Source: Carex sylvatica (lineage: Eukaryota > Streptophyta > Magnoliopsida > Poales > Cyperaceae). Taken from it: 24,756 nt of DNA. The notes beneath the pieces were generated by a model that saw nothing but the letters and a program-made list of their open reading frames with translations, made no database searches and was not told where the DNA came from. The stretch is taken from NCBI GenBank assembly GCA_964058845.1, contig CAXKVR010000090.1:1-24756 (forward strand), given 5' to 3'. Shown here one piece after another: positions 1 to 9,529 of this stretch. How positions within the stretch are numbered: position 1 is the stretch's first letter; each line of letters opens with the position of its first letter. The position numbers and the translations under genes are program-made.

Positions 1-923
1 CTCGATGCTGTTAAGAATATTCAATTTGAGATGTATGTATGAAACTTTTGTTTGCTGGCAGTTAGTACCTGGTACTTTCTGTTTTCATTTCAGTTAGTAC
101 TTAGCATAATTTTTTAACTTTGTCTGTGACTTGATCGGTAACAGCTCGTTCGTTAGTGGATCGAGTTAAAATTAGCTCGCTTACTACATACTCGAATCAG
201 AATTAATGAGTTTGAGTTTGAGTTCGGTTGTTAACGAGCTATTTAATATACATAGTTGAATAGTTTAATCGGATCTGTTCATTTCAGATTGGAGATATTA
301 TGGTCTATGGATGTTATAGCCAATGTTATAGCAATTGCACTTTGGACTGTGTTTAAGTTGATTGGTAATTTTGTATGAAATATGTGTGAATTAATTATAA
401 GCAATTAAGTTAATTTGTATGAATTTGTTTGATTTGGTATGAATTTATTATGTGAATATGTTTGTATGAATTTAGGATTTTAATATATTTGTATGTATGA
501 ATTTAGCTGTAAAGTTAAATTATAGTAGTTGATTTGCTTAATTACAATTGAATTAAGAATATTCCTCAATGATTAGTCCTATAAATATTATTTTGTTTTA
601 GCCAATTGATAAGATGTGTTATGAAAATTTAAGATATAGCAGAAAAGAAAATATACAAATTTATAAATCTGTCAAGCTAGTAACGAGCTAGCTCGGCTCG
701 CTTGGACAAGCCACGAGTCGGTCTTGAGCAATAGTTTAAGCTCGGGACCTAAAACCCAAACTTACTAGCTAGCTCGGCTCACTTGGACAAGCCACGAGTC
801 GATCTTGAGCAATAGTTTTAGCTCGAGACCTAAAACCCAAACTTGCTCGCTCAGCTTGATACACCAACAAGACAAGTATGAATGTGACCTAGCTCGCTCT
901 TTAACAACTTATTGTCACCCCTA
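1..923. mobile_element. hAT-like non-autonomous element, 3' part, agctcg-rich
   Basis: The stretch is full of iterated agctcg/cgagct words and stops abruptly at 923 with gtcacccctaa, a typical hAT-type terminus (inverse of TAGGGGTGAC). Such iterated words are common inside plant non-autonomous hAT elements. The matching left end is not visible, so the element probably starts before the window, or the first ~110 bases are older flank. A related but decayed copy lies at 12693-13140. No coding frame is present. No target duplication can be checked because the left end is missing. Family assignment is inference. Confidence 0.5.
691..852. repeat. 81-bp tandem duplication within the hAT-like element
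   Basis: Two adjacent copies of an 81-bp unit start at 691 and 772 (gctcggctc...). They differ at only a few positions, such as agctcgggacc versus agctcgagacc. This is a recent local duplication inside the element at 1-923. Confidence 0.9.
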
Positions 924-999
924 AGAATGGGGTTCTTTTGATTATTGTTCTCTAAAGGAGGGAAGCTTTTCAGTTTTTGACAAAAGGTTAATTATCGCG

Positions 1000-1207
1000 T
1001 ATCGTTATTCTCTCAGGTACTTGACTGAATCTGATCGAAACAGACGGCTCAGATTTACTCTCAATCCAGGATTTTAAATTGACACGGATCACAAAGTACA
1101 AATAATACTTCCCCACTGCGCCATCCCGAGTAATCACTGTATGAGAGTAAATCTGGACCGTCCGTTTCGTTCAGTTCAACCAGGTACCTGAGAGAGGATG
1201 CGGATTC
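1000..1207. mobile_element. Foldback MITE, about 208 bp
   Basis: The left arm (about 1010-1072, ttctctcaggtac...) is repeated in inverse orientation at about 1138-1196 (...gtacctgagaga). The arms are about 65 bases with scattered mismatches. A perfect 10-bp direct repeat, aattatcgcg, flanks the element at 990-999 and 1208-1217 and is read as the target-site duplication. A duplication of this length fits a Mutator-type MITE; the superfamily is inference. There is no coding capacity. Confidence 0.7.
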
Positions 1208-1217
1208 AATTATCGCG

Positions 1218-2297
1218 CGCCTAACAAAGTTCCTGAAATTTCATATTTTCCCATTAAAGGTTCGAAATTATTTTTCCTTCTTTTCGTCGGAACTTGTAAA
1301 ACTTTTTATTACTCTCCTTATCTTTATTTAATTAGAACAGTTTTCATTGAAATTTGCTTAATTTATTATATATTTTTATGATGGTATAAAAAATTATACC
1401 TTTTGTCCTCGCTTCTCAATGAAACAAAAGTTAAATAAATATTTTTCCTATCTTTTATTTCCAGTAGCTCGTAAATATAATTCTTTGATGATATCATGAC
1501 ATTAAAATAATATATATTTTTTTTATTCCAGCCTTACAAAATTCGAAAAGTTGTTTCATATTTTCCTAGATACTTTATTAAGTATTATTAAATAATAAAT
1601 AGTTTTCAATATATACAGTGCTTATAAATGCATTTTGCACACTGCTTATGCAGAGATATACATTTAGACGAGAAATTAAATAAAGTGGATTTTTTTTAAT
1701 ATTTTTTGTATGTTAAAAAATTTATCTAGCTTACAAGGTTTTGAATTTTTTTTTTTTTAAATGAAAATTTGCAAATGTTGAGATGGAGTGGTAACATAGT
1801 ATATATGTTAGAAGAAAATAGTCTTAGGATTGTAGTTATCTAAAAGTCGAGAGTTCGAGTTCATCTCACGACTTTACAGTTTCTGTGACTTTTTTTTTTT
1901 TTAAAATGTGAATGTTAAAGCATCTACATTCCAACAACTCAAATGAGTTTCTAAATAACTGTTAATTACTTTTTAAAAATTAAGGTCTCTAAAATTTCTA
2001 ACTCTCATATTTCTGATATTAATTTTAGAGTTTTTTATTAAGCTACGTCAGCGACAAATTAAAAAAATAAAATAATTTGAGCTAAATATTTAGCCAGCAT
2101 AGAGTTTATAAACAGTTTCTTAATAAGAAATTTTACTGTATAGTTCTCACGTTTTTGAAACTGAATTAGAAATTGCCACATCGTATTAGAAATTTTAATA
2201 ATAACATAGATGTAAATGCTCTTATGTATATGAGTATGACAATTATTGACCCGATCCGATACGTAAATTTAATGAGTTGGATTGATCCATCTGACCC
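1218..2297. other. AT-rich stretch with no recognised gene
   Basis: Long A and T runs, for example 1750-1760 and 1891-1902, with stop codons in every frame. A short stretch near 1849-1863 (gagttcgagttc) resembles a Pol III B box, but no tRNA fold or properly spaced A box could be found around it. Nothing else could be supported. Confidence 0.6.
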
Positions 2298-2381
2298 GAC
2301 CCATTTGGATTTGGATAGTGGTAGCGATAATCGTGATCCGACCCATTTGGATTTGGAAAGTGGTGGCAATAATAAACCCTT
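2298..2381. repeat. 42-bp direct repeat, two copies
   Basis: Two adjacent 42-bp units begin at 2298 and 2340 (gacccatttggatttgga). The unit is a multiple of three, which keeps short frames open on both strands here. The word gacccgaccc is often seen in plant hAT-type elements, but no termini could be delimited. Confidence 0.75.
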
Positions 2382-3701
2382 TGTCTGATTCCCATTTGTT
2401 ATCGACTAAACAATCTCATATATATATGTGCTCATGTGGCGAGTCTACCTTCTTCGATAAAGATACTTAAAATTAAAGTGAAGAACTATTGATTAATTTC
2501 GGAAATATTAGATCAATATCACATAAGTTGAAGCAAACATGTACTAAAACGAGTATCCTTCAGCTACCGGACCAATCTCATATGCGGCCTCGGCGTTGTG
2601 CTCCTCTGATACCGCATACCACATATATTGACCGCATAAAAAAAAAAAACACTTTTTTCGTACAAAATTACTATGCCGGACTGAATTATTTTCACAAGTG
2701 TTACACCAACAGCTACATTTTTTTTTCTGAGACCAAAATAGTATTTCGATTTTTGTAAAAACCAAAACAATCAAGTTGGTTTGGTAATTTTTATTTATTT
2801 ATTCATATATGGTTTTTTAAAAAATTCTTAAAGTAAAGGATTTTTTTTTTTCTTTTTCGATCTGTAATGGTATTGCAAATCTGACAGCAGTTATCATCAA
2901 ACATAAATATTCGACATGCAAGAATTTTATAAGTCTTTTCTGCAAAAAGGTCATAACTTGATGATACACAAGAGGTGCTTGACGATATGCTTAAAAGAAG
3001 ATGAAAAGAAGATAGATTTGGAGATGGGTCGTTATTACTTTTTTGCTTCTGTTGTTTCTTGTAGTCCATGTTCATGTTATAGTAGAGAAGCTCTCATTTC
3101 CATAATGGAGAATTAACATTATTCTGTTTGATATGAAATCATTTGAATTTCTTATTTAACTTGGGAAACTCTACAATAAAATTTCCCTTTCTAAAATATG
3201 ACTCAGTAACAATTTTGACACTCACCTCACCAACTGAACTAGTACTGGTAACAGTATTTACTGACCAGTAGTACTACGTTATGACATTTCTAATATATGA
3301 CTCAGTTAGTAACAATTTGAATGTACTTTTGTAGGCAAAGGGCCACTACTTCCAAAACAAAATAAATAAAATGAAATCAAACAAGTTTCACTTTCACATG
3401 CTAAGTGGCACTGTGCTGGTAATTTTTCAACAACCTTTTAAAAAAATTTCAAGCTCCATTAATTCCACAGTTCAAAAGAAATAAGAAAACAAGATTCAAG
3501 AATTAACCTTTTAACGCTCACAAATCTAAATCTATTCTCTGTGTATTATCAACTCAACGAACATATCCAAAAATACTCATCTCAGTATGTCACACCATTG
3601 CTTAAACCACAAAACAACAGAACTCAAGAAAAAAGGAAAAAAAGAACAAAGAACAAAGAACAATCAAGAAATGTAAACACAGACCCAGTACCAGACTTTT
3701 A
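2382..3701. other. AT-rich intergenic stretch, 3' side of the minus-strand gene
   Basis: Only short frames with no recognisable domain. There is an imperfect direct repeat (tctaaaatatgactcagta near 3191 and tctaatatatgactcagtta near 3288), separated by a small inverted repeat around gtactggtaacagtatttac (3243-3275). Part of the region nearest 3701 is likely the 3' UTR of the gene at 3702-4352, but no clear polyadenylation signal was found on the minus strand. Confidence 0.5.
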
Positions 3702-4352
3702 CTAATTCAATCTTAATTTCTTGTTTGGATAAAGGGCAAGCTGAGATGTGATACTGTTACCCTCCACCATCTCTTCACGTGCAGCCGTGTTATTCTCTGC
3801 TGTCCCTTCAGGTATTGCTGCAGCGGTGTTGAGCTCCTCTGAAACGTTAGCCACAACTGCATTGGCATTGGGGCCCACTTGCTGTCCCTGTCCCTGTCCT
3901 GCAGTCATCAAATACTGGCTTGCATTATCGCATTCCCACTCCAAGTACCAATGCGCACGTCTGAGGTTTCCCATGGCTATGACCAAGACCCAGTTATGAT
4001 ATAGATCCACGAGCCCATATTGGATGATGACATCAAAGTATGCTTTCTCCATGATTGCGAAATCATTTTTGCATCTTTCATTGGCCAAATTCAACTCGGC
4101 TATCAGTTCATCCATGGCAGTTTCGGTTTCAAAGATCAATGGTTTATCATTGCATAACGACTCGAAGAGCTGATGAGCGTATTTGAAGTTTTGCATGGCT
4201 AGGTCCATGGCCATGTCATAGTTCAGGCTCCCTGGTGGGAAGGCATTCTTGAACTCAGCCTCCATGTATGCGAAATCATGTTTGCAATATTCAATGGCGA
4301 CATTCAACTCTGCTATGTTTTGAGCCATGATAGTTTCGAAGGTTTTATCCAT
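3702..4352 (-). CDS. Unrecognised 216-aa protein with a duplicated helical domain
   Basis: I do not recognise this family and assign no function. The frame runs 216 codons without an intron. I start it at the ATG at 4352; the upstream in-frame codons lack an ATG, and a TATA box lies about 50-65 bases upstream. Two related domains are visible, residues about 8-70 and 79-143. Both carry IAELN-A-E-CK-DFA-ME near their start and AM-N---AH---E--C near their end, so this is an internal duplication of about 70 residues. Each repeat is rich in A, L, E and M and likely helical. The tail from about residue 150 is low-complexity (a GQGQGQ stretch, then Ala/Glu/Asn-rich) and ends KKLRLN. There is no signal peptide or membrane segment. 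Conserved cysteine, histidine and acidic positions between repeats argue for a translated protein. It could be a lineage-specific gene or an expressed retrocopy. Confidence 0.6.
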   Translation of the reverse strand: MDKTFETIMAQNIAELNVAIEYCKHDFAYMEAEFKNAFPPGSLNYDMAMDLAMQNFKYAHQLFESLCNDKPLIFETETAMDELIAELNLANERCKNDFAIMEKAYFDVIIQYGLVDLYHNWVLVIAMGNLRRAHWYLEWECDNASQYLMTAGQGQGQQVGPNANAVVANVSEELNTAAAIPEGTAENNTAAREEMVEGNSITSQLALYPNKKLRLN

Positions 4353-4403
4353 TGTAGCTAGTTTTGGTTTCAAGGGATCAGCAGTGGATCGTATGGCATG
4401 GGT

Positions 4404-4419
4404 TTATATATATATATAT
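4404..4419 (-). promoter_or_regulatory. Candidate TATA box for the 216-aa gene
   Basis: On the minus strand this reads as an alternating TA run ending in TATAAACCC, about 50-65 bases upstream of the ATG at 4352. That fits a core promoter with a short 5' UTR of some 20-30 bases. It could also be a plain TA microsatellite. Confidence 0.4.
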
Positions 4420-6261
4420 GTTTCCAGTTGGATGGGTTTACGTCAAGGAAAGAGCTTAATTTCTTGATTTTCTTTTTCCAAATTTTATGTGGCATTTGGA
4501 TATGTAAATAATGTGTTATATATCATTGCATGCGAAGGTAGAACGAATTTTAAAGCGTTATTTATGATGCTGTTGCTTTATGGGTAGTAGTATTTTTACA
4601 TCTTTGTGAATTAATTGAATTGATAGGATACAAATTATGATATGCCTAAACAGCAACTATGTCTTTTGTCTGTTAGACTTATGTTTAGTTAGTTACAGTC
4701 TTCATATGTTAGGCTTATGTTTTAGTTAGTTACAGACTTACAGCTAGCTATCACTTTGTAACAGAATAATTACAGCTATCACTGTGCGGAACACTTGCAT
4801 TAATGTCTGTCCAATTAACTAAAACATAATTTTTGGATAGGGGTACGTATGCGTCATATATGCTCAATACTCAGTAAATATTTGGTTAGACCAGCCAAGC
4901 CCAACAGGTCTCCAAGGTGGATACAAGCCCAATAAAATAGCAGATTTCAGATCTAATCAATAGTGATATAAAGAGTATCTTATCTGTGAATACGAAGTAT
5001 TCTGGTGATCCCCACGGACCGAATCTGAACTCTTGGAATTGGAATAGACTTGGCAACGGATCACAAAATCTCGGTGATCTTCTCGATATAATATAATCGA
5101 TGAGTGATCTGTTTGGAAATCATCCCCCAAGAGTATATGATTCAACAGGACTTTGATATTGATATCACCATCAAATTTGTTGAATTACCTGAAGTAACAT
5201 AATATTTGGATAGACCAGGATTTATGTCATGATAGGGCACACTAATTGAATTAAAATAGCTAATTGGATACACAATTGTTACTGTCTTGTAACTATATTT
5301 ATTATAAAATATGTTATAATTATAAAATTAATTGACACGCTATTGAAATATTTTTTATAAGTTAATTAAAAATTCGTTTGGCACAGTTCGAAGTAGGACT
5401 GTTCTTAGCTAATTAACAAATTAAAGTCAAAACTTAGATACAAATTTAATCAAAATATAAGTATTGAATAATAAAAGGTCCAAAAAATTCGACCGATCAA
5501 TTTCCTTAGAATTGTAACGATAGGTTTCACCATCAGACCTTTTTTGTTCTCTTCTTTTTCTTCATTCAATTTACGAAATAGAGAATCAAAAATTCAAAAA
5601 AAAAAAAAAAATACGCAGAATTGCTCAAATCTCGGAAGAAATCGATTCAAGAATTGCTTATTTTGTCCCGATATCACAAATGCTAGCTGCAGCACTGCTT
5701 GGGATGTCTGTATTAATTTGGGCCGCCTAATTTCGTATCACCTACAGTAACATAAAGTTTGAGTTTATATCTCAACTGTTCGATATGTTTTGACACGAAT
5801 ATTAAAGGGATCCGGCATTCCATCTCCAGTCCAGATTCTAACCGGACTGTCTGGATCTTAACTTAAAATTTGAGTTACTTCAGAGGATCCGGACTGCCTA
5901 GACTGGACTGGACCTCGACTTGGTACCAAACAGGATTGGTGTGGATATTAAGCTAAAGAGTAAGGCTACCATGCTATGCAAAAAATAGTAAATAAATTTA
6001 ATCTCCAAGCACAAGAGATATGAGTACAAACTTGAACAGTTCGGATCGATATTTTGAACTTTAAAACTAGAGATATGAGTACAAACTAAAATACTCACTT
6101 TAATTTGCAAATCATTATGGTAACTTTAAGCTAAATATACTACTTTCGGACTGTATTTTATTTATTCTTATACTTACCCGCAGCACAAAATATTGCATGC
6201 ATATATAAATATCAGAAAGCTCTTTTTCTATAATCGAAGTTACATACCGCATCTTTTCTTA
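4420..6261. other. Intergenic stretch with decayed repeats, no convincing gene
   Basis: There are imperfect repeats of gttaggcttatgttttagtt (4672-4698 and 4708-4735) and of agagatatgagtacaaact (6014 and 6069). The similar words atttggttagacca (near 4879) and atttggatagacca (near 5203) may be relics of one older element. Palindromic ccagtccag and ggatccgg words occur at 5808-5915. A frame open from 5524 to the stop at 5728-5730 ends in a hydrophobic stretch but has no good start; see the findings. No gene model could be supported. Confidence 0.5.
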
Positions 6262-6269
6262 CCCGCACC

Positions 6270-6841
6270 TAGAGTTCTGCAAACAGACCGGATTGGGTTG
6301 GGCGGGTTGAATCTGGTCACGGGCAAGAATAGTCACGGACACGAATGACACGGGTCACGAGTGAAACGGACCAGGTAGCACAGATTCTTTTTTTTCAAAA
6401 ACCCTACCCGGTCTGTTTCAACTCTCGGGGGATCACGGGTCTGGGTTCTTTTTCTTTACTTTTTTTACATGGGTACGGGTCATGGGTGGCGGGTACACGG
6501 GTTGGAGGAAAATTGTTTTGAATTTTGAAATCGGATACGGGTTCACACGGGTAAAGAGTCACGAGTAGGCGGGTTCGAGTTAAATCAGAGCGGATACACG
6601 GGTCGGGGGGTTGGACCAGGTTCACACGGGTTGGAAATAGGCTGGGTTCACACGGATTTAGTCCCAAAAAACTGGGTCCGGTCCATTTCAAATTCGCACC
6701 CGTGTACCCGTGAATCCGTGAACCCGTGAACCCGTGAACCCGTGAATCCGTGTCAAACTCAAGCACGGGCCGGACCGGACAGATCACAGACACAGATGAA
6801 CCAGACCGAGTTTAACCCATCCGGGTTGTGTCAAACCACTA
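6270..6841. mobile_element. hAT-type non-autonomous element, 572 bp
   Basis: Termini are TAGAGTTCTGC... and ...CAAACCACTA, imperfect inverted repeats that continue into gaccggattgggtt and its counterpart aacccatccggg. The interior is built from iterated cgggt/acccg words, including a run of 9-bp acccgtgaa units at 6706-6752. The 8-bp target duplication cccgcacc is intact on the left (6262-6269). On the right it is split: cccg lies at 6842-6845 and the missing part resumes as cccgcacc at 9522-9529, because the LTR at 6846-9520 inserted inside it. TA...TA ends and an 8-bp duplication are hallmarks of hAT. There is no transposase frame, so it would depend on an enzyme made elsewhere. Confidence 0.8.
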
Positions 6842-7147
6842 CCCGTGTGACATTATAATAACGTAGTGAAATTTTTATACTGACTGATTGAGTTAAAACG
6901 TCAAGAATCGAATTATAAATATAGAAAAACGGTCCAGTGCGGATGGATGACCCGCACTGCGGGTGGCTTCACCCGCATTGGGACAATTTCCTTAACGAAT
7001 TTATGCAATTTCTCTGGGTGCGGATGGTGGTGCGGATGGTGGTGCGGATGGGCACACGCACTGCGGGTGAGTTCTGTACTCTTCTGAATTTTCGCTAAGT
7101 CCTGAATGCGGATGGGATCATCCGCACTAGGCTCGGACATTTTTTCT

Positions 7148-7363
7148 GCGCCGTGAGTGCGGCTGGACAGATCCGCAGTGCGGATGATTGATCCGCACTG
7201 GGGTGTGTGTTTGCTATTTGCGCCGTGAGTGCGGCTGGACGGATCCGCAGTGCGAATGATCGGTCCGCACTGGGGTGTGTGTTTGCTATTTGCGCTGTGA
7301 GTGCGACTGGACGGATCCGCAGTGCGGATGAGTGATCCGCACTGGTGTATATTTTTGCTATTT
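7148..7363. repeat. Three 72-bp tandem repeats in the LTR U3-like region
   Basis: Units start at 7148, 7220 and 7292 (gcgccgtgag / gcgctgtgag) with a period of exactly 72. Each holds an inverted repeat; in the first it is cagtgcggat / atccgcactg at 7176-7200. Degenerate versions of the same words occur upstream at 6935-7120. The period is a multiple of three, which explains a long repetitive minus-strand frame at 6913-7389 that is not a gene. Confidence 0.9.
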
Positions 7364-7438
7364 TTGAGGGTTATTTTGCAAATTTCCAAATATTAATTAA
7401 AACCTTTCTTCTTATTATCATTCCACCGAAATAAAACA

Positions 7439-7448
7439 TTATATAAGG
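7439..7448 (+). promoter_or_regulatory. Candidate TATA box of the LTR
   Basis: ttatataagg lies downstream of the 72-bp repeats and upstream of a pyrimidine- and GA-rich leader (7530-7632) and of AAACCCTAA-like words. This matches a plant Pol II start region inside an LTR. There is no expression evidence. Confidence 0.45.
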
Positions 7449-9529
7449 GCCTATTTGTAACAAACATTTTAAAGTTTGGTAATATTAAAAAGTTGGAGGG
7501 TTTATTTGCAAAATTCCAATTATTAAAACAAAATCCCTTTCTTCTTCTTTCATTTCACCGTAAAATTGAAAGGAAATTCGGGAAAGCTAGGTTAGAGCCG
7601 AAGCAAAAAGGGAAAGAGAGAGAGAGAGAGAAATTGAACGCGGAAACTGATCGAACTGACTGGAAAATCGAGATTCGAGCTGAATTGACGATCCTTGATC
7701 GATTAGAAAGCTTCAATTTGGTATATATTTCTCCCTGGTAATTTCTTGAAAAACCCTAATTTATTCGATTTATTCGATTTGTCATGATTTCGGTTGAAAC
7801 TTGTGATTAGGGTTTCGTAATCGAGTTCTAGCTCGATTAGTTGTTAATTTGTGATAATTGATCTTCCTTTTCTCTTGGAAACCCTAATATTATTTGATTT
7901 GTTATATTTTGGTGAAATTCGAAGTCGAATTTGATTTGAAACGTTATAACTCGATAATCGGATTGATTTGCTTGTGGAATTTTGAATTAAACTAAGGTTT
8001 TGGGGTTGGATTGTAATGGAAATGAATTGTGATATTTTGTGTGTAAAATTCGGGAAATTCGGGAATTAATCGAGTTATAACTTCGTAAAACATATCGGTT
8101 CATGTTGTTTATTCAGAACTACCGATTGAATTGGAATTCGAATTAGGGTTTGGTAATGGTGTTAATTATCAGATATTAATCGAACGCGTTAATCGAATTA
8201 ACGTGTAAAATAGGTGGTAATCATACGAGGCAAAGGATTTATGGGTCGTTCGAGACGCCTGAGCCTTAGTCGAGCGCGCTATTACTCAGGTGCGGGGTTT
8301 CTGGACTTGTTTGATATTTTATATTCAGGAATTAAACTGTGTTTTGATTCATATGCATTGCATTGCCCAAATAAAGTGAAACTCGAATTGTTTAATCTGA
8401 TTGATTTGCATGCTGGTATGGTTATTATTTGTGTTGATCTGAATGAACTGATTTTGGAATTAAAGTCACCGTGCTTTATATCACCATCGGTTGGTGGATA
8501 TGGTATTATGGTCATCCACCGTGATGACGACACCCAGGGGGTGAATCCGGATTTGTCAAGTCTATGCATGGACTGTGACGCCCAGTATTCTAAAGCTTTA
8601 GATCGTCTGGCCCTCGGCAGTTCCCAGTACCGGTTGGGACGAGGGGTAAGTGACTTTGTATTATGATTTTGGTTATGGGTGTCTGTGTATCGGAGGCATT
8701 ACCCAGGGGGTAACGCGTTTGGATGGTCAATTGGATTTATATGGATTTTCCGGATATGAATTGGAACCAGACTTTTAATTAAACAGTTAAGCCTGTAACT
8801 ACAGATAGGTGTCATGAGAAAAGGTTTTACCTGGCGCAGCCGTCTGTAGGTGTCTGTAACCCTACAGATGAGTGGGAACGAATTGGGGTCCAGTTTAGTG
8901 GAACATCTGTAGTTACTACCAGATATTCTGAAATCGAGTTAAACCAAATATTGTGTGCTTGAATTTCATCTTGACAATTCCTGAATTGTGATTTCATTTG
9001 GATAAATGTTGTCGGGTTTGTGCATTTATGTTTATATATGATTATAAACTGATTTGAGCTTTATTTGTGTTTACTTTTTGAATATAATCTTTGATTGCAA
9101 GTCCAGGGACGATTTGTGGCAATTTATCTCACTGAGAATTCAATTCTCATCCCCTCTTTTGGGTTAATTTTTCAGGTACCAGTTCGGCGGATCCGAGAGA
9201 GACACGAGGTCGGTAGGCCTGGTTTCACCGTTGCTTAGTTGTCTGGTATTTTGACATTAGAGACATGTATATATTTATGTTTTGATTGTGTATATATATT
9301 CTCTATGTCATCCTGTGATGCGTATCCATCGAGATACGGGTTTTGTATGATATTACCTGACCAGTTGGGATTTATAAACTGTTTTTCTTAGTTATTTGTT
9401 TGTTTTGTTTGGTTGTGTTTTACTTTCTATTATATCGTAATTGCCTTGTAGGCATACGGGCAACCGTATGTCTACGGCAGGAGGCACCCGTCACGCCTCG
9501 TGGGGCCGCGGGGTGTGACAACCCGCACC

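Larger units (their letters stand above)
6846..9520 (+). mobile_element. Solo LTR of a long-LTR retrotransposon, about 2.7 kb
   Basis: The unit begins TGTGACATT and ends GGGGTGTGACA, i.e. TG...CA ends. It is flanked by the perfect 5-bp duplication acccg at 6841-6845 and 9521-9525. No primer-binding site or gag/pol follows the right end, and no second LTR is present, so it reads as a solo LTR left by recombination. The plus strand is the likely sense: the ...GTGTGACA end is where many plant LTRs meet the primer-binding site, and a TATA box sits at 7439-7448 after a repeat-rich, U3-like part. The last ~390 bases resemble the inverse of 24384-24756, sharing a cactgagaatt...attctca block, a ...ttncaggt junction and the terminus. 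Clade (long-LTR Ty3/gypsy likely) is inference. Open frames inside, such as 8214-8666, are not genes. Confidence 0.75.

Noticed and set aside
1780..1890. Possible tRNA gene around gagttcgagttc
   Set aside because: No cloverleaf could be drawn, and the nearest A-box-like word is about 65 bases upstream, too far for an ordinary intronless tRNA.
2803..3116. Overlapping 66- and 90-codon frames on opposite strands
   Set aside because: Low-complexity, lysine/serine-rich or unremarkable, with no family resemblance and no promoter or splice context.
4957..5145. 62-codon minus-strand frame that at first suggested a Copia relic
   Set aside because: No gag, protease, integrase or RT motif is visible, and flanking direct repeats are too short and diverged to be LTRs.
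6404..6793. 129-codon minus-strand frame
   Set aside because: Made of iterated cgggt/acccg words inside the hAT element; low complexity with no domain.
7148..7363. Regularly spaced repeats considered as a CRISPR-like array
   Set aside because: Units are contiguous 72-bp tandem repeats with no unique spacers, in eukaryotic DNA and inside an LTR.
6913..7389. 158-codon minus-strand frame with 24-residue repeats and a His/Pro-rich part
   Set aside because: Openness follows from the 72-bp tandem repeats (a multiple of three) in the LTR. The protein pattern is only the DNA repeat translated.
8282..8569. 95-codon minus-strand frame
   Set aside because: Shadow of the plus-strand LTR frame; no domain, no start context.
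8214..8666. 150-codon plus-strand open frame
   Set aside because: It lies wholly inside the solo LTR, has no recognisable domain and no independent promoter. Chance openness in LTR sequence is the simpler explanation.
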